NCBI GenBank assembly: GCA_951230915.1
Contig: OX579635.1
Location: 21,514,001-21,578,000 of the forward strand
Direction: 5' to 3'
DNA length: 64,000 nucleotides
Origin: Antitrichia curtipendula
Lineage: Eukaryota > Streptophyta > Bryopsida > Hypnales > Leucodontaceae
Shown here one piece after another: positions 9,061-21,639 of the stretch. The notes beneath the pieces were generated by a model. It was not told the origin of the DNA. It saw only the letters and a program-made list of their open reading frames with translations, and did no database searches. Position numbers and translations under genes: made by a program. The stretch's first letter is position 1, and every line of letters begins with the position of its first letter.

Positions 9061-10769
9061 GCAACGGCTGATACATTATGTGAGCTAGGTTTTGCTCTTT
9101 CACAAAACCCAGGAAACATTAGTATAGGGGTTCTTTGTTTTAGGAAAAGGTTTAATTAGTCTAATGTTTTGTGACTAGAGTCACTTTCAAATAGATTTAT
9201 ATTTAAAAGTTTAGAATAATATTGTAACACTCTTATTTCCAAGTGTGTGAAATTTGTGTGGTCAGTCCGTTATCAATGTATGTGACATAATGCATGAAGT
9301 CTCAGTCTTATATAGTATTCTAAAAGGAAGTCAAATCATTATTTGTCAAATAAATCAGGATTGGTCAAATGATTCTTATGCAATGCATACTATAGGACTT
9401 AATCAAAACAAGATAATACTTATAAAATAATACACATAATTCATTAATTATTCCTTTTTATGTTTAGGTCAGATTGTTCAGTTAATCTGCAGCTATCTTG
9501 TTCATGCAAGAATGTCAAGCAATTTTGTATTCTACATCAAATTGTTCCCAATTATGCAAAGTATGCTGAGTTTTGATTTTACCAATGGTCAAATTTTTCT
9601 TATTCCTTTTTCTTTCGCTTTTGCTTTTGGTCAAATTATTTCAGGTCAAATGATCCAAACTAACATTGTTAATTCCTAAAACATACAAACATAACATTGG
9701 AACAATTTGCATTTGGACCAAATATATAGAACCTATGACCAAAATTTTAAAACAAATCACAATTCATACAAACATACAAATCCTAAGACCAAGACTTGAA
9801 TAAGAAAATAACCAAGTTCCAAGGACCCCAAAGTATAGATGGATGCCCAAGCCCATGCGACCAGACTTATGATTGTGCTGTACCTCCAAGACCAAACTGC
9901 TGCACCCTATGTCCGTGGTCAAAATCCCAAGACCGTGGATCGGTCTCCGACTAGGCTTTCAAATTCCTAATCAAGAATTCGTTGGAGTCGGAGAGACCGT
10001 GCGCTTGCTCCGACTAGCGCGTCAGCCGTGTCTCCTTTCCTGGCACCAATTCCAACTCAAATTCTATCGATTACAAGAGCTAGACAGAAATGTGTTTGTA
10101 ATTCATATTCAATTTATCAATTGTATCTTATATCTTCACAACCCCACAAGTAATTGGATTCAAACAAAGTTTTGAAATTTCAGGATTTGGTGGAGAGACT
10201 GCAGTGATACGCTTGCACCAAATTCCGTTTTCAATTTACAGCAATTTGATGATCAGGATTGATCAACTTGATCTTTACACACCAACAACTCATCTCCGAG
10301 ATTCCTACTATCCTTAAGTCCTAGAGCCCACATCTTCAATCAACTCTGTAAAATTTTGATACTTAAAAAAAATAAAATAAAAAAAATTAACGCCGCTCTC
10401 ATTGCAACTTACAACTTTCCGATCACCCTTCTTTGCTACTCTCCATTGCTAGTCGCCTAAGCTCCACGTTCATTGTCTGCAGACGCGCCTTCCTCAAGCA
10501 CAAATTCTTCACAAACGTCGTGATTCATGATACTCTCGTCTTTTGACCAATTCTATTGTACTTAAGCTCAATCCAATTTCTGCAGCATGCTCTCTCTACT
10601 AAACTTCTACGCTCATTTTCAATTGCTTCCAATGATCTTCAAATGGCCATTACATAGATCTCTGTGTTGAAGGTTGAGGCAACGGCACTGCTTGCTTTTT
10701 CTTTGCAAATTTCATAGCACTCCCAATCTCTTGAATCCTTGATCGCAAAAACAAACAAACTATATCACC
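9061..10769. other. Intergenic, no gene seen
   Basis: AT-rich with no convincing coding frame. A 100-codon plus-strand frame at 9873 in a slightly GC-richer patch has no recognisable domain. Confidence 0.4.
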
Positions 10770-11155
10770 TGTAACGGACGTATAAGACACAAGACAAGAC
10801 AAGATTAGTTTTTAGATAACAAGATTTGATATTAGAGTTCAAGAAGGACAAAAATAGAGCTTGAATCAAGAGCTAAGGTCAAGAGAGGTGTTGTCAAGAC
10901 TGAGGACTACCTCAGCCTTGATTGCTATATATACTACCAGCTAGGAGGGTCTTCCAGAAACTTCCATTGCTTGGGAAGCTTCTCAAGAAGTTGCCCTCTA
11001 GCTTGGATGTCTATGAGGTTCTTCCAGAAGCTTCCGCTACTTAGAAAATTTCTCAAGAAGCTGCCCTCTAGCTTGGAGGTTCTCTTAAAACCTTTTAAAA
11101 CCTTCTTGCTATTTAGAAAGCTTCCTAGAGAAGGTTTTAAACTATATCTGTTACA
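10770..11155 (-). mobile_element. Solo LTR with 5-bp TSD (TCACC)
   Basis: On the minus strand the segment starts TGTAAC and ends GTTACA, the usual TG...CA inverted ends of an LTR. TCACC lies immediately outside on both sides (10765-10769 and 11156-11160), a 5-bp target duplication as made by an integrase. Length is 386 bp. In minus orientation heat-shock elements come first, then a TATA box (10926-10933), then about 155 bp of R/U5-like sequence. No internal domain or second LTR adjoins it, so it is a solo LTR left by recombination. The parent family is unknown. Confidence 0.88.
10926..11034 (-). promoter_or_regulatory. Two perfect heat-shock elements upstream of an LTR TATA box
   Basis: Plus-strand TTCCAGAAACTTC (10952-10964) and TTCCAGAAGCTTC (11022-11034) are perfect three-unit HSEs (TTCnnGAAnnTTC, the same on either strand). 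They lie in a 70-bp tandem duplication within the LTR. On the minus strand they are about 20 and 90 bp upstream of TATATATA (10926-10933). Looser GAAGCTTC pairs lie nearby. The arrangement predicts HSF-driven transcription of the element. Confidence 0.7.
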
Positions 11156-11160
11156 TCACC

Positions 11161-11949
11161 AAATTCGGCTGCAAAACTTGATCAACACCTCTTTCCACAC
11201 AGATTTGGTCACGTCGCATCAATCGATCAACGAAACAGCAATCCAATCCTTAGTCCACTTCTATAGGTTTGTCTCTCACTTCCTCAGATTGCCAATTCTT
11301 CTATTTTCCAATCAAGACAAATTTTCACAATAATACACAAATGCTATCAAATTCTCACAATAAGAAACATATGTTCACAAAATCACAATGCAAATCTCCT
11401 CTCAAACAATTACAAAACTCAAATCACCTATACATACACAATTTGAACTTACACCAGAATGCACAAAAATTCACATTAAAAAATATATATAAAATAAATG
11501 GATCTTATATTGCCGTCATGTTCATTTCTTTTTACCTTTTTATATTTTTCTAAAAAAATGAACGGGTATAATTTTGAAGAGGTGTGACCTAAGTCACATC
11601 TCATTCATCCTAATTTTATTTTTATTTTTATTTTTCATCCATCCTTATGCATGTAATCCTATTCACACTTTTAAATGTATTTTAACACTATTTTTAACTT
11701 TATCTTTAACCTTTTCTAATAAGGGCCCCTAATAGCTATTTTTTTTTTTAAATTTACTAATTTTTTTCTAAATTTTTTTTCTACACATTACAAGTGTAGG
11801 CAACTAAAATCACAATTCATGAAATCATACTTTATTATATTTAAAAGATGAAGTCATTTGACACAGTGCAATGGACTGACATTGTAATTGGGACAACGTT
11901 TTTGGATATCCCAAGCCAACCTTTGCCCATCTTTAACATTTGGACAATT
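11161..11949. other. Intergenic, no gene seen
   Basis: Low-complexity AT-rich sequence with T and A homopolymers. I see no coding or RNA gene. Confidence 0.4.
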
Positions 11950-12575
11950 AGAAAGGAAAGTTTTAATTTAAATATCTCTGGACTTCTAATTTTTAGGTTT
12001 GAGGTCAAGGTAGTAAATAATATATGAGTATGATGATGCTTAGAGAGTAGATAAAATCAAATGGAAAAATTCTAACTAAAATCTCCATCCATTACTTTGT
12101 ACTTCAAAATTCACTTGGTAAAATATACACCATTAGAATGATTCTTTGACATTTGCATAAACCAAGAGGTGAATTTGTAATTTAAATCTTCTTTTTAATT
12201 TTTGAGTTTGAGATCAAGGTGGTAAATAATACATGAGTATGATGAATTGATGATGCTTGGAGAATAGTGAATCTCAAATGGAAAAGTTCTTACTAAAATA
12301 TCCATTTGTTATTTTGTATTTTAAAATCCACTTTATAAATAATACACTGGTAGGGTGACTTATGGAGGTTTGCATAAATCGAGAGGGAAAGTTTTAATTT
12401 AAATCTCTTCCTTCTAATTTTTAAATTTTAGATGAAGGTGGTAAATAATATATGAGTACCATGATGCCTAGAGAATAGAGAAAATTAAATGGAAATGTTT
12501 TTACACAAATCTTCATTCATTTCTAAAGATTTTAGAATTTAATTAATAAATAATAATACACTAGTTGGATGTTAA
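11950..12575. repeat. Three diverged tandem units of about 210-220 bp
   Basis: GTCAAGGTAGTAAATAATAT (about 12004), ATCAAGGTGGTAAATAATAC (about 12213) and GATGAAGGTGGTAAATAATA (about 12431) mark three successive units. They share AAATGGAAAA.TT.T.ACTAAAAT and TTTGCATAAA further along. The third unit is cut by the TTAA-family element starting at 12576. Confidence 0.75.
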
Positions 12576-13620
12576 CCCCTAAAGTCTCATTGTCTCTACA
12601 GGGAGCAAATGGATTTCAAACAAGTTCCTATAAGGTCAATTGTTTAAGAATTTTTTTGAAACTTTCTCATAAAATAGAAAAGCTTATTAGCTTTTTAGGA
12701 ATGTAATATTTATTTTAATTGGTGTCTAGGTGCAAAAGTTATACCACAATAAGCCTAGATCTAAATTAGGCAGGCAAAAACAAATCTCCAAAAACTTGAA
12801 ATAAGAATTAATTTTTTTTCCTCATAGATTGTATTTTTTTCTATATGGGCATATTTTATTCATTTCAATTGTATTTATGATGTGAAGAGGTTATGGTACA
12901 TCTTGTTTTGTAGGCAATCATAATATTTTTTAAAGAAACTCAAATATAGGATTTGTTTTTAGGCTCAATTTCAAAATAAATAGTTCCATAGAATTGAGTT
13001 TGATTGATAAAACAATCTCACCATTGAGATTAGTGTGTTTAAATTCCATCTTAGAGCTATTAATGGTTTAGTTTTTCATGACATGATGTACCTTCTTCTA
13101 CTTAACAATTTTTTAAGGAATGAAAACCACATTATTCTTTTAACTTTTGATTTTTCCTATAATTTCAATTCATTTTGAATGATGAAAATTTTTATTCAAT
13201 TTCTATAGTGCAAACTTTTTAAATTAAGAAGATTCAAAGTCTCTTAAACTAGTTTGTCATTGTGCCAAAAGAACCATAGTTGTCACATTGGACAAGTTAC
13301 TATTCATTTTATGTCCTGTAGGACGAGTTACTATTCATCAAATGTACTCAAGAAGTACATTTGATGAATAGTAACTCATCCCACAGGACATAAAGTGAAT
13401 AGTAACTTGTCTAATGTGGCAACTATGAAAAAAACCCATAATTTCTTCACTTTGAATGCATTTATATTGCAATCTACGTGGTAAAAATGTCTGAAATTTT
13501 TTCCATACATTTTCATACTATTCTACTGCAAGATCCTATGGTTACTTATGCCAAAAAATACCATTTTATAAGTTTTTTCTCTTTGCCCTAGAAATGGCAG
13601 TTTTGAGTGTTTTTTGACAA
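12576..13620. mobile_element. TTAA-family element, right end lost
   Basis: GTTAA precedes the left terminus CCCCTAAAGTCTCATTG. The interior matches other family members, including ATGCATTTATATTGCAATCT and AGAAATGGCAGTTTTGAGTG near 13600. The usual CCTTTAGGGG end is absent; the sequence changes abruptly after about 13618. No coding capacity. A hairpin is nested at 13275. Confidence 0.6.
13275..13427. repeat. 75-bp-arm hairpin nested in the TTAA-family element
   Basis: CATAGTTGTCACATTGGACA...AATGTACT pairs with AGTACATTTGATGAATAG...AACTATG. The two arms of about 75 nt differ at about five places, with a 2-4-nt loop. Each arm contains GTTACTATTCA twice. It could be a small MITE or a small-RNA precursor. 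No target duplication is obvious. Confidence 0.65.
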
Positions 13621-13629
13621 ATGCAACAA

Positions 13630-13800
13630 AGAGGTCACTCACCCGAGGTCACCCTTGGACCCAAGGTCGCCCCTAAACCTATAGTTGCCCTAATTCTAAG
13701 ACCCGCAATTGCCCTAGTTGCACTTGTAGGCGCCCCCATCCGTAGTCGCCCAAGGTTGAATTGCACGCGCCCCCACTCGCAATTGCCCAAGTTGACATGG
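13630..13800. repeat. Cryptic simple repeat, GTCGCCC/TTGCCC
   Basis: Irregular repetition of GTCGCCC, GTTGCCCTA and ATTGCCC makes a GC-rich island in an AT-rich region. The overlapping 61- and 70-codon open frames are low-complexity and rejected as genes. Confidence 0.5.
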
Positions 13801-16329
13801 TTTTGACAATCAAAAGGCCGCCATGCAGATCAAATTTGTTTTATTGTGGGGTAAAACGCTTTGAAACCCTAATTTTTGTTCAATGCTTATGGGCAGGCTT
13901 ATTGAACACATTGTCCATCAGACACGCAACATCACCCGTCCAACACGTCACCAAAATCCAAATATGTATCTGACAAAACAACCTTGGCTTAGAGGGTCAA
14001 AGTCTAAATTAAAGCATCTTACATTGAAGGTGTAAGAGGTGTTTAGGAGGCTATAAGAAGTAGGTGGGTCAAAGTATCCAAAAATATCCCCTCTATTGTT
14101 TTAGTATATTTTCTAAATAGGCATTTCATCTAATGAGTTTTTTTTAAATGATTGACTCATGAGCCATTTACCATAAGGGTCTTCAAAATTTGCATCAAGT
14201 CCACATCAATAGGCGGGCTTGATGCAACTTCGGGAAATTCAAAAGTTGTGCATTTTTATTCCCACAATCTACAAAAGTGTTGTCTACATGAATCTTTCCT
14301 ACAAATTGAAAGTTTCAAGTGTAGCTCTTTACATTTCTTACATTTCATAAATTTCAAAGCATTCTTTGCTCAAAATTGCTCTTCACAACCTCTCTCATGT
14401 AATGATTGCCAATCTGGTGGTTTTGAGCTATGGAAGTGTTATTTCAAGCCCATTTTTTGGATGTTGGAGAATAAGAAATGTTGCAATTAGGTGTTTGATT
14501 CTATTTTAATCTTGGACAATGGAGTTACATTCACAAATCATTGCAGTAGTAAGATTTCAAAGAGACACAATCATTCTTCATTTATAATATCCGGGTATAA
14601 TATTTTGAAATACATGGTTGCACTTTAAACAAACCACATGTGATTGTGTGGTGGCAAGTATGATAAATAAAAATAATTGAATGTTACTATAGATGAATCC
14701 TTCTTGAATCCTTTCTTCAATTGAAGCAACACCTAATTGTGACCAATTTATAAAAACGTCCAATAGAAATTTTTGCTTAAAATGTACGAACTAGAACAAA
14801 GGGGCAAAAATTTAACCATTTACAGACAATGTGAGGTTAAACAATATGTATGGCCTTGTATGAGTGGAATCAACCCATTACAAGCAAAAAATCCATTACT
14901 GAAATACCTAAGCAATGACCCATTAAAGACTTACAAGTATCAATCCATGACAAAATAAAATTAATAAATGAGATTTGGACTATATTAGGTTGAGTTAGCA
15001 GCCACAATCAATGTCTTGAATGAGTGATTAATGACCACAAGAGGAACTTTCATCATTCTTATGAAGTTATGATACAGAAGCTTATTGGTTTAGGTTAGAG
15101 GAGAAGAGCATCAAACCATGAATTCATTGTGCCAATTTATTGCAAAGGTGTAAGAACTATTGAGTCACTCTAACATCACCAAATCAATAGGAAACCACAG
15201 TTATCACATCTGGTGGATTAGGCCCACCCTTCTACCAAAACATGAGTGTTAGAAGTTTTTGACAAATGATCCAGACAAGTATGTGTTTTTAGAACTCACC
15301 TTTGGATTTTGGGGATCAAAAACCTTACCAATAACTTGTATAATATTCCTTAGTAGCTAGTTGCTTATGCAAGATCATTTTGAATAATGAACATATCAAT
15401 GACAAAATTGGACAAGATAGGCATTTTTTAGGTGGTGAATTTGTTGAGTACAACGTTTGGCATTACTTTGGGCGAGGCCCCAAGCAAACAAGTGAGTGTA
15501 TTGGCTGGAACTTCCAGGCAAATTGACAACCTACTCTGCAAGAATTTGATATACCTTGGTGAGTTTTTCTTGAGCATTGGTGTACTAGCCAAGAGAAGCC
15601 CTCCTGCGTTGGCCCTGGGGTAGGGCTCTCGTAATGGACGGACAGTCCTTGCATGAATGATTGTTGATGTATTAGATGGATTTTAATGTATCATCCATAT
15701 TCTACATGTTTCACCCAGATGCATGGATGTCAGTAGATTCATCACCCCACTGACATAGCAGCTTGTGCTACTTTAAAAGTTGTTGAAATAAAAATCACCA
15801 CTAACAGACTCCAGTTGCAAAATTGCCTTGGGAAGGCCACTGGTTTGTCCATTGCTTTGACCGGGTCTGCGGTACCTAAACCAGCTCAAAACAAAAGCTG
15901 CAAACAGATATGATTCAAGCAGGGCCACCCCACCACAGTCCAGACGTATCTGAGAACACCCCCACCAACATGTACAATCTGGCATCACCCCACACCAACA
16001 CCAGTTTGAGATACGGAGTACTTTTTTTTATTTCTCAAAGAATAGTGTGTACTACAGTAGCTATAGTACTACAGTATACACGACGGTTCCATTGCGCCCT
16101 TCAGTAAAATGGGCCAATGCAACTCGCATCCCACTGATCTAAAGCAGGGGAGCTGAAGCAAACAAAATTAAACAGCTTTTTCTTGCTGCAATTTACACAT
16201 CAATTAAAAAGTGGTTTAAGAAAAAAGACTTTCTCGTCCACGCCAGTAACTACAACTCAGCAATGGTCATGCAATAATTACAAAACGCTGTCGAACAGTT
16301 TAATCGACAAATTAAGTATTAATCAGCAA
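13801..16329. other. Intergenic, no gene seen
   Basis: No open frame with recognisable domains on either strand. From about 15400 the sequence becomes less AT-rich on approach to the MYB gene. The last few hundred bases probably include the MYB 3' untranslated region. Confidence 0.4.
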
Positions 16330-18401
16330 CTATGACCAGAGGGCATCGGCCGGCCACGACATAGCCACCAGATTTTTGTGCTGCAACGGAGACATCGGCA
16401 TCGACATCAACTGCAGTAACATCTGGAAACTGGTGTCCCCGAGATCCGCCAAGCCATTGGTGAAGCTAGTGAAGTCTGTGCTCAAGAAATCATCTTCTGA
16501 ATCTAGTCCTTGTGGCAAGACACTCTCGGGTGAGTAAGCATACGACGATTCATGCTTCACGGAGTCGTCTGCAACACTAGTCTCTTTCGCAACAGATGTC
16601 GACCAGGTAGAGTAGTACCCTGCTTCCAGTGACTGGTGGTCGGAGCAATCGTCAAGACAAGCTGTCCCTTCGCTGCTGCAAGGCTCCGATGGAGTGGCTT
16701 CGCCGAGAGGTTGGAATCTGGGGTACTCGGAGAACATGGGGACTTCTAGTGATGAGGACGCCGCTAGGCCTTCAGCATATTCGGGAAATGAAGAGGCGCC
16801 CGGGTTTGTGCTTAAAATTGCTTCAGAGGCGAATCTTGTGGTATTACTGGAGCTCGGTTCCAAGGCTAAATTCAAGGCTGAATCCCGAGCTGAGAAGGAC
16901 AGGGGTATGGCAGTGACTTGATCGCCTGGCGTGGTGTTGAGCTTTCGCCGCAAACGAGAGTTCCAATAGTTTTTGATCTCGTTGTCTGTGCGGCCTGGAA
17001 TGCGACCTGCGATCAATGCCCACCTGCACATTACACACCCGGAGTTTGTTAGATTAAGTCATTTAGAGGTACCGATACGATTGCAAGAAAATATTTGTAG
17101 TGCTTGTACTATTCCTAGCGTACGTTTTGATTCATTGTTAGAAATAGAGCGGCAGTTGTCACTTCTCATCCCTCATCCCTTATGCATGGATGGATGTTAA
17201 TATTGTTCATTAGCATGTCATTGGTGAACGATCAGCATGTCTCGACAGCCATCTTGCTCTAATACCAATCCTTTTGACTGCTGCAACATCTTGCAAGCAT
17301 TGCACCTCCGAGACACTGATACTGCAATATATTTTTGAAGAGTAGTTTCAAAATAGTTAATGTTTTTTTGGTAAGAAACGAAGATTATAATCAGCGACTA
17401 GAAGATTTAACCCTAGGAAGATCGAGTATATAATAAATCATTAGGATACTGAGACGAATTTACAACCAAGAATTATCTGACAGTGAAAATTTGTTTCAAT
17501 TTTCAATTGTGTAGAAATACATGTGCATGGAAATCTATTTTTGATGCTTCTTATGGCTAATTAATCTTAGTAGAAGAACTTACTCTCAAAATTTCAAATC
17601 TTGGAATTTCATAATTTTAGTACTCAAAGTACTCCAAATCATGGAACTCCAAAACGTGAAAAGTTAGCACAATTTTGTTTGTACACAAGATTATTTTTCA
17701 AATTATGAAGATTATGAAGTAAAACTGAAGATGTGATGTGTACTTTAATCTTTCACTCTTTTCTGGGCTATATAGGATCACTACTGCAAATTTCTTGGAA
17801 ATTGGATTAACACACAACCTATGAGATCAGCATAGTACAAGTGTTTCTTGTAATCACTCTCATGTAGACGGCTAGGAGGTTATGGATTCTATCTTGGCAA
17901 TTTAGAACCAACCATGATTTAAGCTTCCGAAAATGGCCATGGTTTGCTAGCTAGAGGTGTATGTCGAATCAGGAAGATGCAGTACCTGTTTCCCAGAAGA
18001 GAGTGTAATTTGGTGATCAGCTCATCCTCTTCAGGCGAGAAATTGCCCCGTTTGAGATCGGGTCGCAGGTAATTCATCCAGCGTAGCCTGCAGCTCTTCC
18101 TACATCTTTGCAACCCTGCAATTCAACCACGCATTCAACCTCCATTAGACACCACTGCACGCAACCCCTGTCTACACTACGATTGACCAAGTATTGGAGG
18201 ATACGTGCATTCAAATGTAATTATTCTGTAATTAACTCGGATCATCTTCATTGCAACACCTGCTAGTTTGGGGAGGGTGCGCCAGTTCCCTTCTCCGTTC
18301 GCTTTGATGAAGGCAGTCAGAATGGCGTCCTCCTCTTCAGTCCATGGCCCTTTGTTGAGACCTCCTTCGGATACCCTACTTGGAATTGGAGCCCTTCCCA
18401 T
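16330..18401 (-). CDS. R2R3-MYB transcription factor, bHLH-interacting type
   Basis: Three exons on the minus strand: 18260-18401, 17986-18115 and 16330-17023 (142, 130 and 694 nt), joined by GT-AG introns of 144 and 962 bp. The joined frame is exactly 321 codons plus TAG. Intron positions and the 130-nt second exon are the standard R2R3-MYB pattern. R2 spans about residues 15-65 ([11 protein letters not shown] to RSCRLRW-type end) and R3 about 68-116, ending [16 protein letters not shown]3 contains the bHLH-binding signature [DE]Lx2[RK]x3Lx6Lx3R (ELITK...GR), typical of flavonoid, proanthocyanidin or epidermal-fate MYBs. R2 has [10 protein letters not shown] rather than RCGKSCRLRW, a variant also seen in PAP1/AN2 anthocyanin MYBs. 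The acidic, Ser-rich C terminus lacks a subgroup motif I recognise. Nuclear DNA-binding regulator; exact pathway inferred. Confidence 0.93.
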
Positions 18402-19873
18402 CTTGAGCTTGAAATCTGAACCTGAACCTGGCTTAATTGGAATGGAATGGAATTCCGTTCTACCGAAACCTAACTAGCTAACTATCACTGAAACCTTGAG
18501 TTCTTGAACTCTTCAATGGCACCCCAATTGTCACGAAACGATCAATGTTCACCCACCGGCTAGCACCAGACTGCATCTGCAAACTACCTACTAGTAGAGA
18601 TCGATCATCATTCTATTTGACGCAGAAATGTCCTCTCGAATAGTAGCAAGCTAGTAATACGTACTTCATGAAAGAGCTCAGGAATGTAATAGTAAGGTGG
18701 ACTTAAATTCAAACAAAGCTGAAGCTTCCCAATTGCATCAAGCTCTTTCAATTCTATATGCACAGAAGGGCGCGGCTAAACTGAAACCATGCGTTTACGA
18801 AAGCTTCAATGGCACCCGAATTAGTGTGACTTTGAACACTCTCCAACTATCAAGTGACGGCGCGCTAGCACAATATATACACGGAGTACTTAAGAAGGAA
18901 GGTCCTCCCTGGTACTTGACGGCAACTTGGTCCTTTCAAGTACGAGCTCGCTGCCACTCCCTTCACGAAAGAGCTGGGTAGGGGCGCTCGGCTGGGTTGA
19001 ATATGCGCAAGCAATTAAGTTCAGCAAGCAACCAAGCTAAGAATCCCAAATGTGTAGCTAGGATCAGAAGGTTAAGCCGTCTTCACCGAGTGGACTAGCC
19101 TCGGAGAGACCTGTCAAAGTGAAAGAGCAAGCCGAGTGGTATCCTGAGTTAGTCTACGTCGCCGTGATGCCCGCAGCGTGGAATCGCGGATCATTGATCG
19201 ATCCCAGCTAGGAGCCTAGCTAGGAAAGGCCGCACATGCGTGAAACCATCCCCTGCCATGACGCAGGCGTTGCATCACCAAAAGGGTGGGGTGACGCCTG
19301 CACGGATTACGTCGGTATTACAAGCCGCAAGAATCGATGTGGCCGGTGTGCATGCTCACTTGCGATTGGATCCACAAGATTTTATTTTGTTGATTTGGAC
19401 ACCAAGGAAAGTTAGAGATTGCATTGCAAGAGTAAATGCAACAAACCTCAGCGGTATACGGTCGACATGGAGCGGAGGGGTCTGTAACGAGATTCATAAT
19501 TATACAAGAATCACGGATTTACATACTTAGATTATCGCATGTTTCTAGCTGGAATCAGGGATGGGAGAATCTACCCTAAGCTCGACCACGTCTAAAATAT
19601 GCTACTGTAGAATTTGTCGTTTGCCAAGGATGAAATTTTGGATTTCATACCGGTATTTGAAATTGGAGATCCATGATATTAAAGGTTACGACGAACAAAA
19701 CTAATCAACAACAAACAGGAGCAGGTCTTGACTTGGAGACTTGGGAGGGCTCTATGGCTATGTGCATGTAGGGGCTGCTTTGTCACTAATGAAAACTAAT
19801 TGTTCATATGTGAATTTTGTAGACTAACACACACTCTCATTCTACAAAGTTTGGAATGTAGTTTCATAGTGAA
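18402..19873. other. MYB upstream region and intergenic spacer
   Basis: Less AT-rich than most of the window, which fits promoter or 5' untranslated sequence. At about 19263-19302 GCAGGCGT and ACGCCTGC form an interrupted stem. Short plus-strand frames at 18697 and 19240 show no domain. Confidence 0.4.
18872..18879 (-). promoter_or_regulatory. Possible TATA box of the MYB gene
   Basis: Minus-strand TATATATT lies about 470 bp upstream of the MYB start codon in an otherwise mixed-composition region. It is the best TATA candidate there; the transcription start is unknown. Confidence 0.3.
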
Positions 19874-20522
19874 CTCCTAAATGCCCGAGGCCTTTTTTGA
19901 ACTTCTAGGAATTTGCTCTAAATTGAACAAAAAGCTAGCTTTTTGATAAGTTGTATCATTTTTTTAAAATTGTAACTGTATAAATTCAAACTAGAGATGT
20001 TAGAGATCACATAGAAAAAGAAAACACAACAATATTACTTATGGATTGAAAGATTATAACGTTTAATCATGAGGGTGTTAAAACTACAAAAGTGAATTGA
20101 AGTCTTCCAATCTTCTTTTGACATGTCAAATTTAAAAAGTTGGTCACCAAAAAAATATGTGGATAAAGTGCCTAACCGATGCATAACCCCAATTAATTTA
20201 TGGCTTCTTGGAATCTATTTTTCAAAAAAATTAAATGAATTTCTAATGTGATTTTTCCTCCAAGCTCTAGTGTATTTGAGGCTCATTTTCAAGAGCCCTC
20301 AACACTACAAAAAGTCAAGATTGCAATGGACAACCCTTGCACAACATCTGGAATAAAAAATCATAATCAGTCATTTTGATAATTGAATTTTTGATGCTAA
20401 AACTAAGCTTCAAAAAGAATCTTTCAAAAATATAAACTACTAAAAATAAAAACTTGGTAAGGTTTTATTTTACCTTCAAAGTTTCTGCAACACCACATTT
20501 TGGTGCCTCGGGCATTTCGGGG
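19874..20522. mobile_element. TTAA-family element, short subfamily C
   Basis: Starts CTCCTAAATGCCCGAGGCC and ends GGTGCCTCGGGCATTTCGGGG, inverted ends of about 19 bp. TTAA follows on the right (20523-20526); the left flank is TGAA, one base off. It is 649 bp and non-coding. Related starts (AAATGCCCAAGG) occur at about 31505 and 32130. Confidence 0.7.
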
Positions 20523-21639
20523 TTAAATATCTGAAAGCAGATGAAGGGTAGTTAGTTGGATGAAAAACATTCAAATTTACTGCAAATGGTCACTGAAAGA
20601 ATTCAGTTCACCACGATTGAGCCCTTTTTAACCCCTAAATGACGTCCTGCTGTATTCTAGAAGTTCACATGCACAGGGCTGGGCCCGCTTTCCCAGTACT
20701 TTCAGGATCAGTAATAATGCAAGCTAGAGTGAGTCAATCCGCCTATTCTATGCGTTGTACTACTGGAATGGATAGTTGGGTACGGTACTGGGGAGGGGTA
20801 CTTGATACGGCTTGAATAGTCGATGAGCATATCATTGTTTACTAGCTTTGGCGTCGTTGAAAAGAGGACCCACCCGTAGAGTGAAATCTCTGATTAAAAA
20901 ATCATTTTGTTTTACGTGAGAGAGCTTGCCATGTACGTTCGTGAAAACTTGTAACTTACTTGTCCACTTGTATGTAACTTGTGCACTATAGAAACAAAGA
21001 ATGCACCTATTGGTCTCGTAATTGGAGCATTTTGGTGACTTCCTTGGTCACGTGGGGTTGAGTTCTTCAAGAGTTAGGGGCTCTCACGTATCCTATAAAA
21101 GATGATATTTTCTTTTCCCAAATCTAAGGAAGGGAGTTTAAGTATAGGGCAATGCCCGAGGAAAAGGGCTTTTTGATATAAAAAAAAAGGGCCGACGAGG
21201 AGGGCAGCGCCTGACAAGGAGGCTCTTTTTTCCCCAAAATGTCTAACAACGAGAGGCATTGTCCAACATAAACCATAACCGGGTAACAAAATATTTTTGG
21301 ATGACAGAACATTCTTGGATGAAAAATCTGTAATGCTGGATTACGCGGGCAAAATTGCGTAATCGGGCATTATGGGTGTGGAAACCCTAACTGTTGATCA
21401 AAATGCTCCCGTAGAATGAACAGGAGGATTTCCGCCAGTGGTTTGCGGAGTAGGTATGCAATGTTGTGGAGGATTAAGGAAAACCAACTCCACATGTTTG
21501 ACTAAATTTTTTACTATAGGAAAATCGTTGGATCTTGTTATTTGCCATGGTTGATCAAATTTTGGAACCATTGAATTCATAAAGTTTTCGAATTAGATAG
21601 AAGTAGTTAAGAAATGATTGGGGTTGCGGATACGCTTTT

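Noticed and set aside
16629..17200. Plus-strand open frames of 75-95 codons
   Set aside because: Shadows of MYB exon 3 and the adjacent intron on the other strand.
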